In this document: positions 49,507-61,927 of the stretch, piece by piece | Layout: each line of letters starts with the position of its first letter | Position numbering within the stretch: the stretch's first letter is position 1 | Assembly: GCA_020881915.1 (NCBI GenBank) | Contig: JAJFPB010000002.1 | Span: 4,661,001-4,725,000, forward strand | DNA from: Paramyrothecium sp. XJ0827 | Taxonomy: Eukaryota; Ascomycota; Sordariomycetes; Hypocreales; Stachybotryaceae | Direction: 5' to 3' | Length of the DNA: 64,000 nt | Position numbers and translations under genes: made by a program | The notes under the pieces: model-generated | The model's database searches: none | Told to the model about the DNA's origin: nothing | What the model saw: only the letters and a program-made list of their open reading frames with translations

Positions 49507-51305
49507 TTACCTTGCCGTCTTGACTTTCATCATCATTCCATCCACTGGCTTACTGGTAATCTGGATTGTCTGCAAAAGACTCAGCATTTGATGGCAAAGA
49601 TCAGAAATTTGACAAAACTTACGGTATAAATCTCGGATTTCACAGTGTATTGGTTCTTGTCGTCAAGGAAAGGATGTCCATCTGAATCTAGGACTACCTC
49701 TCCCAAGCCAATTTTCGTAAAGTCGAAGCGATGGGCAATCATAGCCATAATGACACGCACTTCTATGTTTGCGAGCTCTTGTCCGATGCAATTTCGTGGG
49801 CCGCGCTCAAAGGGCCTCCATGCGCTGGCGGGTACTCCCTCCGGTTCTAACCAGCGTTCAGGCACAAAGTCATTGGCAGTATCACCGTAGACATTTGAAT
49901 CGCGGTGAATGATGGAATGGTTAAGATAAATCCAATTCCCATCCAGGTTGTAGTCGCCCTGAGAAGTCTTGACCACGAAGCCAGTGCCGGGATGAGAGAT
50001 CCTTATGGAGCCCGCGGGAGGATATAATCGCATAACTTCCTTCTGGACGGCTGAGATATAGTTCATTTGATTTACTAAAACCTCACCACCAGGCTCAAGT
50101 AGCTTCTGCCTAACATAAGCTGGTTCCCTCCCGTACTCTGGACCAAAAAGGCGATCGAGCTCGTCTCGGACGTGTTTTAGGGCATGTGGTGTACGTGACA
50201 GCTCATATATCATCCATCCAATGACAGTGCTTGTTGTGTCATGACCTGCGAATAAGAACGTCTTCAGTTGATCACACGTCTCCTCCACAATTTCTTGTGT
50301 CAGTACATCAAGGTCTTGAAGGCTCAGGGCCAAGATGCTTCGTGATGCAGCAGTTTCTGTTCCTTGCTTCATTTTGTCAAATCTTTCGCGAATAATTTTC
50401 TGCAAACCTTCCGCGATCTTGCTACCAAGGTGTCGTCGCTTCTGATGCACACGAGGCATGAGCCACCACGGTAGCTGCAGCTTATCATCGGCATAGGCTT
50501 GATAGTGTCAGTGACATAACCATTCAGGGAGATCAAGGGATCACGAACTTCGTATCAGTTCTTTATACATGCTAATCATCTCGCCTTGAAGCGCCGGATT
50601 GGTTTGCTGAGCCGCCATGTCTATTCCCATTGCCACCGCCCCGATGATGTCGAAGGTCAAGTTCGTGGTTAGTTGGTCCAAGGAGAAACATTCGCCTGAT
50701 TCTGCTAAGCCGTCCAGAATATTGAGATAAGTTGATGCCTTTTCTATTATAACAGGCAGCAGAGTGAAGAGGTGCTGAGGTGCGAACCCTGGACTAAATC
50801 GCTTACGGACTTGCTTCCAATTGTCCGTCTGGCACAACGTCAGCAAGGCAGAAGCAAAGCCTGGTCTTTGTGGATATTTACGTACTTGCTTGAATAGGAT
50901 AGAGTTCGGACCAATCAAATCGACAATGCGATCTACAGACCTCGACTTAGGTGCGCTGAACTGGAATAATTGAGACACTTTCGATACCTGCTCCGCAACG
51001 TCATGGCTGGTTATAATGACCATGGGCGGTACAATAGGCCAGTTATCAATCAACATGATCGGTGGCTGGCCCAGGGCTTTATGCATGTCACTGAAGATAG
51101 CATCTGGGTGGCGATCTGGGATGCCTTTTTTTGTGAAGGCATCGAAAGTCAGAAGATGGCCAAACAGTAAGGAGCGGGGAAGCTGAGGGAGATGGGAATT
51201 CTGCTTAAAGCGCTTATAGTAGAGAACACCGAAGAGGTATGTGCTGGCGATGATGACGCTAACTAGCAAGAGAGCCTGAGCCGCACTGAAGAAGGGGCTT
51301 GACAT
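49507..51305 (-). CDS. Cytochrome P450 monooxygenase (class II, fungal)
   Basis: Three exons, 50549-51305, 49623-50497 and 49507-49569, with introns of 51 and 53 bp (donors gttcgt and gtaagt); phases fit and give 564 aa. The start MSSPFFSAAQALLLVSVII opens directly with the membrane anchor. An upstream in-frame ATG at 51368 would add 21 Pro/Ser-rich residues. Landmarks: a Pro-rich hinge (LPQLPRSLLFGH), the I-helix AGHDTTS, ExxR in KEVMRLYPP, a PERW box (FVPERW) and the heme loop PFERGPRNCIGQELA with its Cys ligand. The last exon (TIQITSKPVDGMMMKV) completes the usual P450 end. The substrate is unknown. It is an ER-membrane oxidase needing a P450 reductase. Neighbours include a second P450 and an ABC exporter. 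Confidence 0.95.
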
Positions 51306-52357
51306 TCTTGCGGTGTGGGGGAGGGAAGGGAGGGAGAGGGGGGAGGAGGGTGGTTGAAAGAAGACCATCTTGAGTTTAGATTTGTGGCAAGAATTTTATG
51401 GTACGCACACACACACACAGAAGTTTCCGTACATCATATATAACATAACATGTGCTGGCCGGTTTGGGAATTAAACCATGCGCGAACGTGCTGACAAGTT
51501 GGGACCTGTAAGGGGTAAATTACGCAGACAGATTATCCACCCTCCCCAACCAACATGCATTTTCATAGCTCCATGGCCCTGTCATCTGTCAAATCATTCT
51601 CGTGTCCCGCGGGCCGCGCCACGTCACATCATGCACTCCTTTTGTTCTGCACGCTTAGGCAGTGAGACGCGTAGAGCCGCCAAGGTTACATTAGCCTCTG
51701 CATGTCTCCACCACACCACGGCCCTAAGGCGCAGCTTTCAGGGGATGTTGGTCATCCTTCTTACCGAAAACGCGATAAAGATTGCCTAATTCGTGTGTCA
51801 CTGAGCTTGGAAAATCCATCCTCGATAAGCACGAGACTTCCCTCCCCGCTTTTCCCCCCTCAAGACCGGTGATTCTCACGAACAGCCCGCCGATCTGTTT
51901 TGTGACGAGTTCACTGATAGGTACACGACTTATCACTAAGAGGCCGGCTTGCCAAATCCTGCATATTGTAAATGGCTTGACTTGTCTTTGGTCTTGGTAC
52001 TATGGCATGATATAAGACCATCTTTGGGAAACCGAACCATTCCTACTCCCCAATGTAGCCATTCCATCATGGGAAAAGCCTGGGCTTGATGAAAAGAAGG
52101 TGCACATTCCATGCCTAATTTGGTCATAGGAGATAAGGCTCCCCCTTATTAACTCCGACAGACCTCTCAGCTTGGCACAGGGCTCTATAGGGTAGTAAAA
52201 GTAAGATACATTTCCTGTCAACTAACACCAACACGGTGATTTTATGTTAGGGTGGCAATATAAAACTCAAGATCCCATAAATCATCTCAGCTTGAACCAG
52301 GACGCGCCCCTAGGGGCCTGTTCTTGCAGATTCCATGAAAGTAACAAGTCTTCCTCC
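51306..52357. other. Intergenic stretch with a short CA microsatellite
   Basis: Holds the upstream region of the P450 gene, including a C/T-rich leader (51310-51360). Small frames on both strands lack recognisable features. Confidence 0.5.
51405..51419. repeat. (CA)n microsatellite
   Basis: About seven CA units, just upstream of the minus-strand P450 gene. It may lie in the promoter or 5' leader. Confidence 0.85.
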
Positions 52358-54000
52358 TCATTCCCCACGTCGCGGGTTGTTGGTTAGAGTTTGGCTAGCT
52401 CCAGATTCAGCCGGTGTTAAGTAAGAGTGATAGTCAACGTCAATAGATCGAAGCTCTGAGTACGGAGACATTTCGATGTCAACCGCCCTCGTCACGGTGA
52501 TGCTTTGGTGAGGTGTGTATCTCGTGTGTTTCAATGGGCTGGAGTTTTTGCCGATGAAAGAGCGAAGATTCTTAAGCCCAGTATCTGGCGTATTTGGGGC
52601 AATCACAAGGGAACCATTCTCAGCCTTCAAAGTAGCATCATGAGAAATGCTTGTAGTTCTTCGTTGCTTCGAAAAGTAGGTAAGCCAGGGAGAATCTGCC
52701 ATGGTTGACCTAGCCTTGGCTGTCCATTCTCTGAAGAGAGGGGCAGAAACCGGGACACAGGCGCAAATGATCCCGAGATTAATCTCCGCAACCCTGCTCA
52801 ACCCAGTTACTCACTCTTCTTGTACACCAAGCTATGAAAAGGCGAGTTACTTACGCTAGGGCGTACGATGGCATCGAAGTCCAGAACGGGTCGGGTTTAC
52901 CGTCCACGTTGGTTGCCCTGTAGTTAGAAATCCGGGGTGGAAGACCAACGACGCCGAAAGCGCAAGCACTATAAACGATTCAGACTATTAGCATGAAAGA
53001 ACGTGACAAATATGGAGCCTATCCTCAGGACACAGGGAAAGAGAACATACAGTAAACCCGTAGCGAAGAGTCCTGTCACCCCAATCTTCTTGCCCCTTGT
53101 CAAATTTAGGCCCCAGATTGCTATAAAAGGTATTGTGAGCACGAAGAAATCAGTGACGATGCTGATGACACTGAGCACAATGCTGATGGTGGGGGTTGTC
53201 TGGGAAGCCCTCATAAAGAACCGCGGATCTGTCCAGGAAATGCCTGTTGATGGTACACTGTATGCAAGCCAAACCGCAAAAAGAGTTATATAGCTGACAG
53301 CTATAATTGTGACACTAATCGAAATAAGAATTCTTATGTGCTGTAATGGTGAGAAAAGACGCAGGTACAGCGCACAGAGTGAGAATTTTGTCAACGCCGC
53401 AGCCCAGCAATAAGCAGCAGTGATGGCGCAAGTACCCTACACTCAGATATGGAACAGTTAATACGGCTCGCAGCCTTACGGATGAATCAATTAGTCGACT
53501 ACACACCTGCATCAGGTCCTTAGTGATGGCAGCAAGAGAAACGTTCCAGTAGTGACGTCCGTATGTGTCGTCAAGCTCTATCCATGTTAGCACTACAGCG
53601 AAACTTCACAAGACAGTAAGGTGGGAAACTTACGTTGATGGAGCATAATGCCACAGAAACCGCCACTGGCAAACTATGGAGTGCTTAATATGTGTTCGCA
53701 AGCCTCGAAGGATCTTGGAGACCATTATGTGGAACACACCATTGCGCCGATACATAAATCTGGGAAGGTATCAGAAGAGGCTAGACGCAGTGGTGGAATA
53801 CACATACAATCATCCCAGCCCATACTGTAACGCAGGCGTAGGCGCGTGTACATTCGAAGTATGAGGAGAGTAGCCGTCAATGGAAGGGTAATATAGATGG
53901 AGAGACGAGGCATCCAAGAACGTGACGGGGCGTCGGCCAAGTCATTATTGTATCCAGGCGGTGCTTCGCCCAATGGCTGAAGTGAAGGGTCAAAAGACAT
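52358..54000 (-). CDS. PTH11-like (fungal rhodopsin-fold) 7TM protein
   Basis: Start MSFDPSLQPLGEAPPGY at 54000 matches the typical opening of this family. Proposed exons: 53804-54000, 53634-53665, 53507-53577, 53051-53436, 52855-52917 and 52358-52793, about 394 aa, all in phase. Conserved pieces: WMPRLSIYITLPL, YSMGWDD, DDTYGRHYWNV, the TM3 stretch ALTKFSLCALYLRLFSP, DGKPDPFW and VAEINLGIICACVPV. The cytosolic tail is Ser/Thr-rich. There is no CFEM domain or signal peptide. Two points are insecure: the small second exon (138-bp first intron), and the end of exon 4, where reading through would keep a transmembrane helix (CVLRIGSIFVTFFH) but runs into TAG at 52969-52971. The gene could be slightly damaged. 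Ligand unknown. Confidence 0.75.
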
Positions 54001-54774
54001 GATAATGTCTTGCGCTGCTGTCAGAGCCGAGCACACAGGCAAACCCGAGTTCCAGATGGCTCAAAAGAGACGAGAGATCTGAAGAAAAAGAATGACGGAT
54101 ATAAAGAGGGGGAATTTAGCATAGATTATTAGGCACTCTAGGGTCACGTAGCTACGCTCAAGTTCACGAAGCCAGACGGCCCCCAAAGTGACTGCATATC
54201 CGATTTAAACGTTAAGCGATGACCAGAGTGGCGATAGCAAGAATCTGCGACACTCTATTTCAAGAACAAGACAATTCGTGTGGGAGTGGTGCCAAGACAA
54301 CTGGGCCTGCCACCTGCTCTGCATAATATCCATTCCCTGCCTGGCCTGCAGCTTGCAGATTCCTCCAACTTTTGCGACCAACACCTTACAACAACGAATC
54401 AACGCTCGCAGCCAGCCTGGAATCCATCCGACCTTCCCAAACTGGGGTCTTCAGCGGAACTGCACATGTCCGTTCAAGGAAATAGCTGCGCGTATACGTC
54501 AAAGGCGTATCGTTTGTCGGGTCCCTCCCCTGACCAGCGGCTAGCGAAAGGAGTCTGAAATCCTCTCTAAGGGTGGCGGGCGACGCCGTATCATTGCCGA
54601 TAACACATGAATGTAACACTACTAGGCATAGAAGAGCAATATAAAGCCTCAGAAGTATTAGGGCGCGTCACTCAAACAAGATGTCGATCAAAGTTTATCA
54701 TTTTCCCACACCACACTGAAACCTGCACGCCACGGATTACGCATTACGCGAAAAACCACTGACCCAATTCAGCA
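54001..54774. other. Intergenic region between divergent genes
   Basis: Should carry the promoters of the PTH11-like gene (minus) and of the following P450 (plus). No coding sequence, repeat or RNA gene supported. Confidence 0.5.
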
Positions 54775-56671
54775 ATGAGTTGGGAGGCAGATAGCTGGCA
54801 GAAGCCGTTGACGGAAGCCATCATCCAGAATTCTTTCTGGTTATTGGTCATGATTTGGCTGCTTAGCATCAGGACAGTTTACTTCCTGCATGATATACAA
54901 ATGTACCATCGAGCTCAGCGCAGCCCTGAAGTCTTGGGCCAAATGCCCCCCGAGTATCCGACGTTTTTCCCCTATCTTGGACTGTTGATTCCATTGGCGA
55001 GAAATGTCAGGAAAGCAGTGATCAAGTTTACGTGAGCCAGGAACCCCATTTGCGCTTCACAAGCTAACCCCAGCCCCTCCCAGAACGTACGATAATAAGG
55101 CAACAGTGATTTGTCTGACAGCCTTTCCCGGCCGTAAAGTGATTCTTTACCAGGATCCTATCATCATCCGCCAGATATGGAAAGTGTCTCACCTCCTAGA
55201 CTTCCGTCCGATGGCTACCCACTTCTTCGTCAATGCTTGCGGCATGGCTTATGAAGCTGCATCATTATACTTGAACGACGAGACTGGTATAAAGTCTAGT
55301 CCATTTCCCGGTACACAAGATCGAGAGAGCCATAGAGTGCACCGTAAGATCCACGAAAGCGATCGCCAGGGGCTGGCAGGCCGAGGGCTTGCACCAACAC
55401 TCCAGGTCTTTAGGACGTCCCTTGATTCTCGCCTCTCAGAGTACGAGACAGAGAATTGGATGGAGGTAGAAGACTTCTGGCGCTTCATCCAGAATACAGT
55501 AGGTGCAGCTGAGATAGAAGCAATCTTTGGACCGAAGCTGCTTGAGCTGTGCCCGCAGTTAACACACGACTTTTTCGAGTTTGACCGCTTGATTCCATGG
55601 CTGCTGAAGGGTTTGCCACACAGTGGAGCCAGGAAAATTCGAATGAAGCTATTGGAAGACTTCCAGCGCTGGATGAGCCATGCAAGGAAGCAGCAAGATG
55701 AAGACAAGCAAGATGACAATGGGAGGACTGCATGGTGGGGCGCTGAATGGACACGAGAACGGCACGAGGGTTTCGTATCGTTCTTTGATGATGCTGCCAT
55801 TGCATCGCATGACCTCGCTGTGACTTGGGGGTAAGTATGCAGTCATCCGCCTCTTCGAGACAGTCTATCTAAACGCGAGCAGCGCCCTTGGAAACACAAT
55901 TCCTGCTGCCATGCTGGCAATGATTCACATTCTTCAAGACGAGATGTTGACACGGCGTGTGAGGCAGCAGGTCGGAGAAATTCTTGGTACCACGCCATTG
56001 GCGGAGGTCCCAGTCAGGAGCCTGACGTCCAACACGCTTCTCTCTGCGATCTTTGCCGAAACACTGCGTCTCCATGTGACAGTGTTTGTACCCGTGGTTC
56101 CTCTGCACGGCGAATTGGACTTGGGTCGCTGGCGGATACCACAGGCAAGCCTAGGTGTGATGAACGCTGGTGTCGCGCAGATGAACAAGGATGTCTGGAA
56201 CACTGCCCGTGGTACCCGTCCTGTGGATTCATTTTGGGCAGATCGCTTCATTGTTGACCCCAATGATCCACAAAGTGGACCGGTCCGGCCCGCAGTTAGG
56301 GAGCAGTATGGTGTGGTAGCCCCGAACCCGTTGGTTGATGCGTCGCCTTACTTCTCGACCCAAGGTCTCGAAGGGTCTTGGATCCCGTTTGGAGGTGAGA
56401 CATTTCCGCCCCCCCGCATACAAATACGGAGGTACCTTCTCTGTAGAAGGAATAGATGGGCTAACAATAGCGGATAGGTGGACGCAACATATGTCCTGGG
56501 CGCTTTATGGCCAAGGGAATTATAGCGTACACTGTGGCGTCATTCACCAACAAACTGGATATCGAATTGAAGGTCGAGTCAGTCCCTTTAGGTACAGATC
56601 GTTTCGGAACAGGGATTGAGTTGCCCCGGGAAAAGATTCCGTTCCGGGTTAGGAGGAGGCAGGCATGTTGA
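54775..56671 (+). CDS. Cytochrome P450, CYP7/CYP8-like (atypical I-helix)
   Basis: Four exons, 54775-55031, 55084-55830, 55883-56394 and 56478-56671, with introns of 52, 52 and 83 bp; phases fit and give 569 aa. The last intron (gtgaga...ctaac...gatag) restores the heme loop FGGGRNICPGRF; without it the gene would seem to lack heme binding. A membrane anchor lies at residues 20-40 (NSFWLLVMIWLLSI). ExxR is in AETLRLH, and FWADRF replaces PERF. The I-helix reads VTWGALGNTIPAAML, lacking the acid-Thr pair of normal monooxygenases. This is the pattern of CYP7/CYP8 enzymes (sterol 7-alpha-hydroxylases, prostacyclin synthase) and their fungal relatives. The reaction is not certain. It is followed on the same strand by the ABC transporter, 692 bp away. 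Confidence 0.92.
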
Positions 56672-57363
56672 AAGGGCTGCCTGGCGGGCTCTAAGGCACG
56701 ACGCCAATCCGCGATGTGTTTTGTAAGGAGTACTTGATGTGCGACCGGCTATGTATGGTAACAGGAGAGCAAGGGTCTATATGCAGCCTGCTCAGCGTGC
56801 ATATGAGGGGTATGGTCTGAGCCGCTCGCCAAGCCCGAATACTGCTTAGTAGGGTTGCATCTGCGTATCCAATCCAGACACCGGTCAGTGAGAGTTGCGT
56901 AGCGTAGGAACCTAAATGCAAGTGCTGTCAACCAACACCAATTTCCCTGATCATTTCGCCCCCATGTAATCAAACAATCAGCTCAGTCATGCAGAAAGAC
57001 GGGGCCGGCCCGACTCGTCTGAGTAGGCATCGTGTGGGCGGTTAGCTTGGCACTATTCCTCCTCCCTTCCTGCAGTTTGCCATTTTAGAGCAAAGGAGCA
57101 CGAGAAATTTGATGCATCCTTGGCAGAACATGGTGGTGGCTGTTTCCGCCTCGGGGTTAATGCGAACGCGTTTTGGTGTTCTCGAATTGGTAACCCCTTG
57201 ACCCAACACACAACCAATACGTTCCGAGAGGTCCTCAGTGTCCTGCCATCGAACAGGTCCTCACACTTCATCGTTTCTCGTCTTGCGCTCTACACGAGAA
57301 CTGATCTCTTCACGCTTTTGCCTGCAAAACTGTCTTCTGAGTCATCTCGTCTGCCCTACCAAG
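56672..57363. other. Intergenic region upstream of the ABC transporter
   Basis: No coding sequence supported. It presumably includes the P450 terminator and the ABC transporter promoter. A T/C-rich patch lies at about 57285-57350 just before the start codon. Confidence 0.45.
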
Positions 57364-60300
57364 ATGGAAACACAGACAGATATCGAACTACGGAAGTTAA
57401 CGTCTCGTTCTCAGTCTAATCTTCCAGATGTCGACAACGACAGCCCACCTGCCCCTGATGAGGTGACTTCGACATCGAACGACTGGTTCGAATTGAAACA
57501 AAGGCAGAAAAGGCTGCAGATTGGAGTTTCCTTTCGCGGCCTTGATTGTGACGGCATTGGCGCATCCACATTGCAATACCAGGGGACTTTTCTCACGGCA
57601 TTGATCAAACCTTTTCTGAATCTCCGGTCGGATAGTCGCCAGCAGCTTCGTATATTGCATCAGGTAGAAGGGCTGATCAGATCGGGAGAGATGCTCCTCG
57701 TCCTTGGACGCCCAGGCAGCGGCTGCTCAACCTTCCTCAAGACATTGTCCGGGGATACGCAGGGGTTTCAGTTGGGTTCTGACACCAAAATTACCTACCA
57801 AGGTAAGCACCTGATCAGGGTCAACGAGGAATAAAACTGACAGAGATATTCAAGATATCCCGTATGACCGCATGCTTCGTGACTATTCTGGAGAACGCCT
57901 CTATTTGGCCGAGCTGGATGTACACTTCCCAGAGCTCTCGCTGGGTCAAACATTGGAATTTGCTGCTTCCACAAGAGTTCACGACAGCACGGTCCCCCAT
58001 TTAACGGACGATAAGCGTTTCATCAGCCGTACAATGTCAAAATTGTTTAGCCTAGATGCTGCCTATAACACTCCCGTCGGCGATGCAATCATGAGAGGTC
58101 TCAGCGGTGGGGAGAAACGTAGGGCAAGCATCGCTGAGGCTTATCTTGGCGGTGCACCCTTACAGTGTTGGGACAACAGTACACGTGGTCTGGATAGTTC
58201 GACAGCTCGAAAGTTTGTTCAACTTCTCAGGAAATCAACGGACTCACTTCAATCCACCGTGGCCATGAGCTTGTACCAAGCCTCCCAAGATATGTACCAG
58301 GTCAGTTGATTCAGCCCATAGCTGAGCAAGTCTTGTTCACGATATTTTCTAACCTTTCCCAGTGCTTCAACAAAGTAATGTTGCTTCACGAAGGCCGCCA
58401 GATCTTCTTCGGTCCCACCGACAAAGCCGAAGAATACTTTACATCCCTGGGCTTTGTGAAGCCGCCTCGCGCCACGACTCCAGATTTCCTTACTTCTATA
58501 ACCAATCCCGCAGAGCGTATTGTTCGGCAAGGGTTGGAACGGAGAGTCCCACGAACATCTGCTGAGCTGGCGTCTGCGTGGCAGCGTAGCGCCTTGGCTT
58601 TGTCACTTCGCAGCGAGGTCTTGCATTTCGAAAAGGTGCATTCTGCCGATTCCACCAAAAGCAAGAATGTGGGAAGATCCGATACAGTCAGGTATTTTCT
58701 TCCCATAGCCAAAGAAACAAACCGCCTCTTATACCACGAACTGCGAGCTAACAAAGACCAGCCCGGAATTATCGACCTTTCCATTGTCTTTGCTCCAACA
58801 GACGTTGATTTGTCTCCGTAGAGCAAATCAACGCCTTTTGAACAACCCTATTCCGGTGATCTCAACAATCGCGGCAAACTTTATTCTTGGACTCATCATT
58901 GGGAGTGCCTTCTACAATCTCCCCGAGAGCTCCGGTGGCATGAATCAACGCTCTGTGCTCCTTTTCTTCGCCACAATGCTGAACTCGTTTGTCTCTGCAT
59001 TTGAGATAGATCTCATGTGGGCACAGAGACCTGTAGTCGAAAAGCAGCACCGCTACGCGTTTTATCATCCTTTCGTTGAGCGCCTTGCATCAATGATTAG
59101 CGATTTTCCATCCAAGCTCGTATTGTCCTTCATGCTACATCTCCCACTCTATTTCATGACAAACCTCAAGAGGACGGGGCAAGCATTCATGTCGTATTGG
59201 TTCTTCATGTTTGTCAATTTGATGACAATGGCCATGCTATTTCGAATGATTGGGGCCTTGTCGAGATCGAGGGATGGGACAATGACACCGGTTTCTATTT
59301 TGACCCTTCTCTGCGTGCTATATACCGGCTACGTTATTCCCCCTCCTTACATGGTTCCATGGTTTGGTTGGTTCCGCCACGTTAACCCAATTGCCTATAC
59401 CTTCGAATCTGTTATGATCAACGAGTTCCACAACCGTGGATACCCTTGCTCGACTATCATTCCGGATGGCCCTTCCTACAGCCACATCGACGAAAACGAC
59501 AGGCTCTGTTCTGAAGTCGGTCGTGAAATGGGAACAAATATTGTCAGTGGTACTACATACCTAGACTTGCGATATGGATACACACTAGACCGTATGTGGC
59601 GTAACGTGAGCATCCTTCTAGCGTTGATGGTTGCATTTTGCCTCGTGCATTTGATCGCTGTGGAGTCCATACCAGCTAGAAAGCCTCGTGGAGAAGTCTT
59701 GCTATTTCGAAAAGCTCCTAAGGTACACAAGGCGGATAGTGAAAGAGGAACGACGCTGGGACACACCATATATGTCGAGCGGCCATTGACTGATACCCGC
59801 ATCATGACAATCCCCTACGTCAGCCGGAGGTCTAGCTGTGTCTTCCACTGGAGGGGTGTCACGTATGATGTGAAGGATTCTGAAGATACTCGGAGGATTC
59901 TACGCGGTGTTGATGGCTGGCTGAAGCCAGGAAGCCTTACTGCATTGATGGGTGCCACAGGGGCTGGAAAGACAACACTTCTTGATGTCCTGGCTGATCG
60001 ATCATCTTCTGGGCAGGTAGGTGGAATTGTCTATGTCGATGGAGTACAACGTGCTGCTATTGATAGCTTTCAACGAAGGATTGGATATGTGCAGCAAACC
60101 GATTTCCATCTACCCACGGCAACTGTTAGAGAAACCTTGCAGTTTGGGTCTTTGCTTCGGCAATCTTCCGACAGATCTAGCCATCTCAGGTTGAAAGATG
60201 TTGAGGATACACTAAACGTTCTGGAGATGGAACACTATGCAGAGGCTATCGTGGGAGTACCAGGAGAGGGGCTCAATATCGAACAACGAAAACGCCTGTC

Positions 60301-61927
60301 TATAGCTTTGGAAATTGTTTCTAGCCCTGATCTGGTCCTGTTCTTGGGTTGGTGGTCCAACAATTATCTGGAAAGAAAGCAGCTAACTGTCGTGCAGACG
60401 AACCCACTTCCGGTCTGGATAGCCAAACAGCATGGTCAATCTGCATGCTTCTTCGGAAACTGGTGAATCACGGGAAAACCATTCTCTGTACCATTCACCA
60501 ACCCTCCGCCCAGATCTTCACCTCATTTGATCGCCTTCTACTGCTGAGTGCTGGTGCCACGGTGTATTTTGGGGATATTGGACAAGAGGCTGCGACAATG
60601 ATCCAGTATTTCGAGACACGGGGCGCTCGCCAGTGCCGGCCGGGCGAAAATCCGGCAGAGTGGTTACTTGATGTGACACAAACTGCCTCTGAAAGCAGTG
60701 CTAACGAGACATGGGCAATGCAATGGCAATCTAGTGCTGAGAGACAGCTAGTCCAAGATCAGCTAAACAAATTGGAAGCATCTCGGAGCCAGGCAAGTGT
60801 CCTAGATCAAGCACCACGCCGACGGGACAAAGCATATGCTTCGCCATTTTCACAACAGTTCTTGCTTCTTGCGACAAGAACGTTCAGGGATCAGTGGCGA
60901 AATCCGGTCCAACTGTATACCAAAACAGCCGTATGCATTGGGTTGGTACGTTTTGCACTCAAGAACCTGGCTACTACTGTATTAACGAACAATAGAGTCT
61001 CTTCAATGGCTTTTCCTTCTGGAAATCCGGCAACAGCATCCAGGGTCTCATCAACCTTCTCTTTTCTCTTTTCTTGATGACCCAATTATTCAGCATCCTG
61101 GCTATGCTTATAATTCCTCGATTTACCAGCGGCCGCAACCTTTTTGAAGCGCGAGAGCGTAGCTCAAAATCCTACTCATGGGTTACATTTGTAGCAGCGA
61201 ACATGGTTGTTGAAGCTGCCTGGCTTACCTTTATTTCTGTGCTGGTATTCGTATGCTGGTATTACCCCACGGGTATGTATCGGAATGGTACTGCCACATT
61301 CGACACAACGGAAAGAGGTGGTTTGATCTTCTTCCTGGTTTGGCTATTCATCTTATGGGCTGGAACGTTCTCTCAGATGTTTGCTGCCGCTATCGAGCAG
61401 CCCGAGGTAGCTATCCAGATGGCTGTATTGTGCACATCTCTCTGTATGCTCTTCAGCGGGTATGTATCGTCCCAGGTCCTCCTACTGAACCACTTACCGA
61501 CTCGTGAAGAATACTTGTTGCGCCAACTAGCCTGCCAGACTTCTGGATCTTTATGTACCGCGTCTCGCCATTCACATATTTTCTTGAAGGCCTGGCTATA
61601 GCAGGAATCAGCGGCGTCAGTGTTGACTGCTCAAATACAGAGCTTCTCCATATTCCTCTTCCAACAAGCTACAGGAGTTGTGGGGACTACCTGAAGGCAT
61701 ATGCGGATCTTTCCGCAGGTAGAATTATTGATCCAAGTTCCTCAAGTGGTTACTGTGAGTACTGTCCCGTTTTTGAAGCAGATACAGTGCTTCGAAGCAT
61801 AAACATGGCCAGCGAGAAGTCCCAAGCGTGGAGAGATCTTGGTATCCTGGCTGTATATGTTTTCTTCAATATTGTGGCTACATTCGCTTTTTACTACTTT
61901 TTGAGAGTTCCACGGGGAGCGAAGTAA
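57364..61927 (+). CDS. PDR-type ABC-G full transporter
   Basis: Seven exons: 57364-57802, 57846-58300, 58363-58691, 58762-60347, 60398-60945, 60996-61459 and 61510-61927. Introns are 43-70 bp, and all phases close to 1412 aa, normal PDR size. NBD1 has the PDR-typical Walker A with Cys for Lys (GRPGSGCSTFLKTLSG), signature GLSGGEKRRASIAEA and Walker B WDNSTRGLDSSTA. A six-helix TMD follows. NBD2 has a normal Walker A (GATGAGKTTLLDVLADR), a degenerate signature (LNIEQRKRLSIALEI) and DEPTSGLDSQTAWS, whose Asp is split by the 50-bp intron at 60348. A second TMD follows (GLINLLFSLFLMTQLFSILA; FWIFMYRVSPFTYF). It exports hydrophobic drugs or metabolites across the plasma membrane. Its neighbour P450s suggest an exporter for their product, which is inference. 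Confidence 0.96.

Noticed and set aside
56380..56477. Apparent loss of the heme-binding loop in the second P450
   Set aside because: An 83-bp intron (gtgaga donor, ctaac branch, gatag acceptor) joins FGG to GRNICPGRF in phase, so the gene is intact.
60348..60397. Apparent truncation of the ABC transporter at Walker B of NBD2
   Set aside because: A 50-bp intron with a ctaac branch restores FLDEPTSGLDSQ in phase, and all seven exons close to a full-length protein.
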